DNA from: an uncultured Flavobacteriia bacterium
Lineage (GTDB): Bacteria > Bacteroidota > Bacteroidia > Flavobacteriales > Flavobacteriaceae
NCBI GenBank assembly: GCA_946482495.1
Contig: CAMLRV010000142.1
Span: forward strand, 1-6,218
Direction of reading: 5' to 3'
Length of the DNA: 6,218 nt
The notes beneath the pieces were generated by a model. It did no database searches, was not told the origin of the DNA, and worked only from the letters and a program-made list of their open reading frames with translations. Below, piece by piece: positions 5,721 to 6,218 of the stretch. The translations under genes and the position numbers were made by a program. Within the stretch, counting starts at the first letter, position 1; each line of letters starts with the position of its first letter.

Positions 5721-5768
5721 TGTTATCCTGAACTTGTTTAACTCTGTTGAATCTTCGATTTCAGGAAC
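5721..5768. repeat. imperfect nested palindrome, possible dispersed REP-like element
   Basis: TCCTGAA at 5726-5732 is the exact inverted complement of TTCAGGA at 5760-5766. Between them lies a second, imperfect hairpin: TTTAAC (5737-5742), loop TCT, GTTGAA (5746-5751), five of six pairs. The left arm with its flank, TATCCTGAACTTG, resembles from memory the short palindromes scattered between genes in many flavobacterial genomes (TCCTGAACTTGTTTCAGGA type). Here the arms are separated by about 22 extra bases. It lies in the 3' region of the T9SS cargo gene, between its stop codon and terminator. Copy number cannot be judged from one window. Confidence 0.45.
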
Positions 5769-5773
5769 TATAA

Positions 5774-6218
5774 TTACTCAATAATTAATTTTTTAGTTGA
5801 AGTTTTTCCCTCTTCTGAGATTTTTACGATGTAAATTCCGGAAGTTAAGTTAGAAACGTTTACTGTGTTATTAACTACTTTTGAGTTTACAACTTCTTTA
5901 CCTAACATATTTACAATAGATACGTTTATTTCGCTATTTAAAGCTGTTTCAATGTATAAATTACTTTTTGTTGGGTTTGGATACATTTTTAATCCCTCAA
6001 TTTGAGAGAATGATGCAGAAGATAATGTAAAGTTTGGAGTAGTATTAATTGTTAACTCATCAATAATCATTGTTGGAGTTGTGTTAGCTGCATCTTGACG
6101 GAACATAAATCCACCTAAAGTACTGAATGCTGCTGTTGGAGTAACACTTACAGTTGAACTTGCAGAACCTCCAATTGTTGGATTTTCATATAATGATAAT
6201 AAATTAGCCGTAAAATCA
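5774..6218 (-). CDS. secreted protein C-terminus with T9SS type A sorting domain (5' end outside window)
   Basis: The last 147 codons of an exported protein; the frame stays open to the window edge, so the start is missing and the ATG at 6106 is internal. The final 70 or so residues form a type A C-terminal sorting domain of the type IX secretion system. It begins at MYPNPTKSNLYIE, passes LGKEVVNSK and LTSGIYIVKIS, and ends with KKLIIE. Such domains are recognised at the outer membrane, cleaved, and the cargo is released or anchored on the surface. The preceding 75 or so residues (LSLYENPTIGGSA, GGFMFRQDAANTTPT, IIDELTINTTP) look like the last strands of a beta-sandwich domain such as a LamG/concanavalin-like or anchor-type module. 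These often occur in flavobacterial adhesins and polysaccharide-active enzymes. The main domain is not visible, so no enzymatic role can be given. A strong terminator follows about 60 bases after the stop. It is a separate transcription unit from the LuxE-like gene. Confidence 0.92.
   Translation of the reverse strand, partial: DFTANLLSLYENPTIGGSASSTVSVTPTAAFSTLGGFMFRQDAANTTPTMIIDELTINTTPNFTLSSASFSQIEGLKMYPNPTKSNLYIETALNSEINVSIVNMLGKEVVNSKVVNNTVNVSNLTSGIYIVKISEEGKTSTKKLIIE

Noticed and set aside
1..6218. CRISPR array, IS element, tRNA/rRNA or defence system
   Set aside because: No direct repeat-spacer pattern, transposase motif, terminal inverted repeat, cloverleaf or defence-type domain was found. 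All gaps except 5628-5773 are under 60 bases.

Overview
The window looks like chromosome from a low-GC member of the Bacteroidota, most likely a Flavobacteriaceae bacterium. The evidence is the strong A/T bias, the absence of Shine-Dalgarno sites before the starts, TAnnTTTG-type -7 promoter elements, and a protein ending in a type IX secretion (T9SS) sorting domain. Genes are densely packed and mostly housekeeping. I see no mobile element, CRISPR array, tRNA or rRNA gene, and no clear new defence or biosynthetic system.

Left end (1-949, plus strand): the 3' part of rpoN (sigma-54), ending in the RpoN box. It is followed 26 bases later by a multi-pass membrane protein that carries a degenerate but correctly spaced PAP2 phosphatase signature. 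Its only usable start is TTG.

Centre (937-5627, minus strand): five co-directional genes that look like one transcription unit. In transcription order they are a LuxE/PaaK-type acyl-protein synthetase-like enzyme, a TatD-family metal hydrolase, a PlsB/PlsC-like acyltransferase, a type I L-asparaginase (ansA, TTG start, overlapping the acyltransferase gene by 17 bases), and a small outer-membrane beta-barrel protein. The last gene converges on the PAP2-like gene, and their 3' ends overlap by 13 bases with no visible terminator. An exact -7 promoter element lies 12 bases before the ATG of the LuxE-like gene, which suggests a leaderless or nearly leaderless mRNA.

Right end (5628-6218): a 146-base intergenic region holds the putative promoter, a strong intrinsic terminator for the gene to its right, and an imperfect nested palindrome resembling dispersed intergenic repeats of flavobacteria. 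Beyond it is the C-terminal part of a secreted, probably surface-attached T9SS cargo protein that runs off the window.

Acyl-chain chemistry is the common theme: a LuxE-like acyl-activating enzyme, a lysophospholipid-type acyltransferase and a PAP2-like protein are close together. A functional link between them is inference only. The most checkable oddities are a C-terminal cysteine in the LuxE-like protein, an HX5D rather than HX4D motif in the acyltransferase, and serine in place of the usual second catalytic threonine in AnsA.
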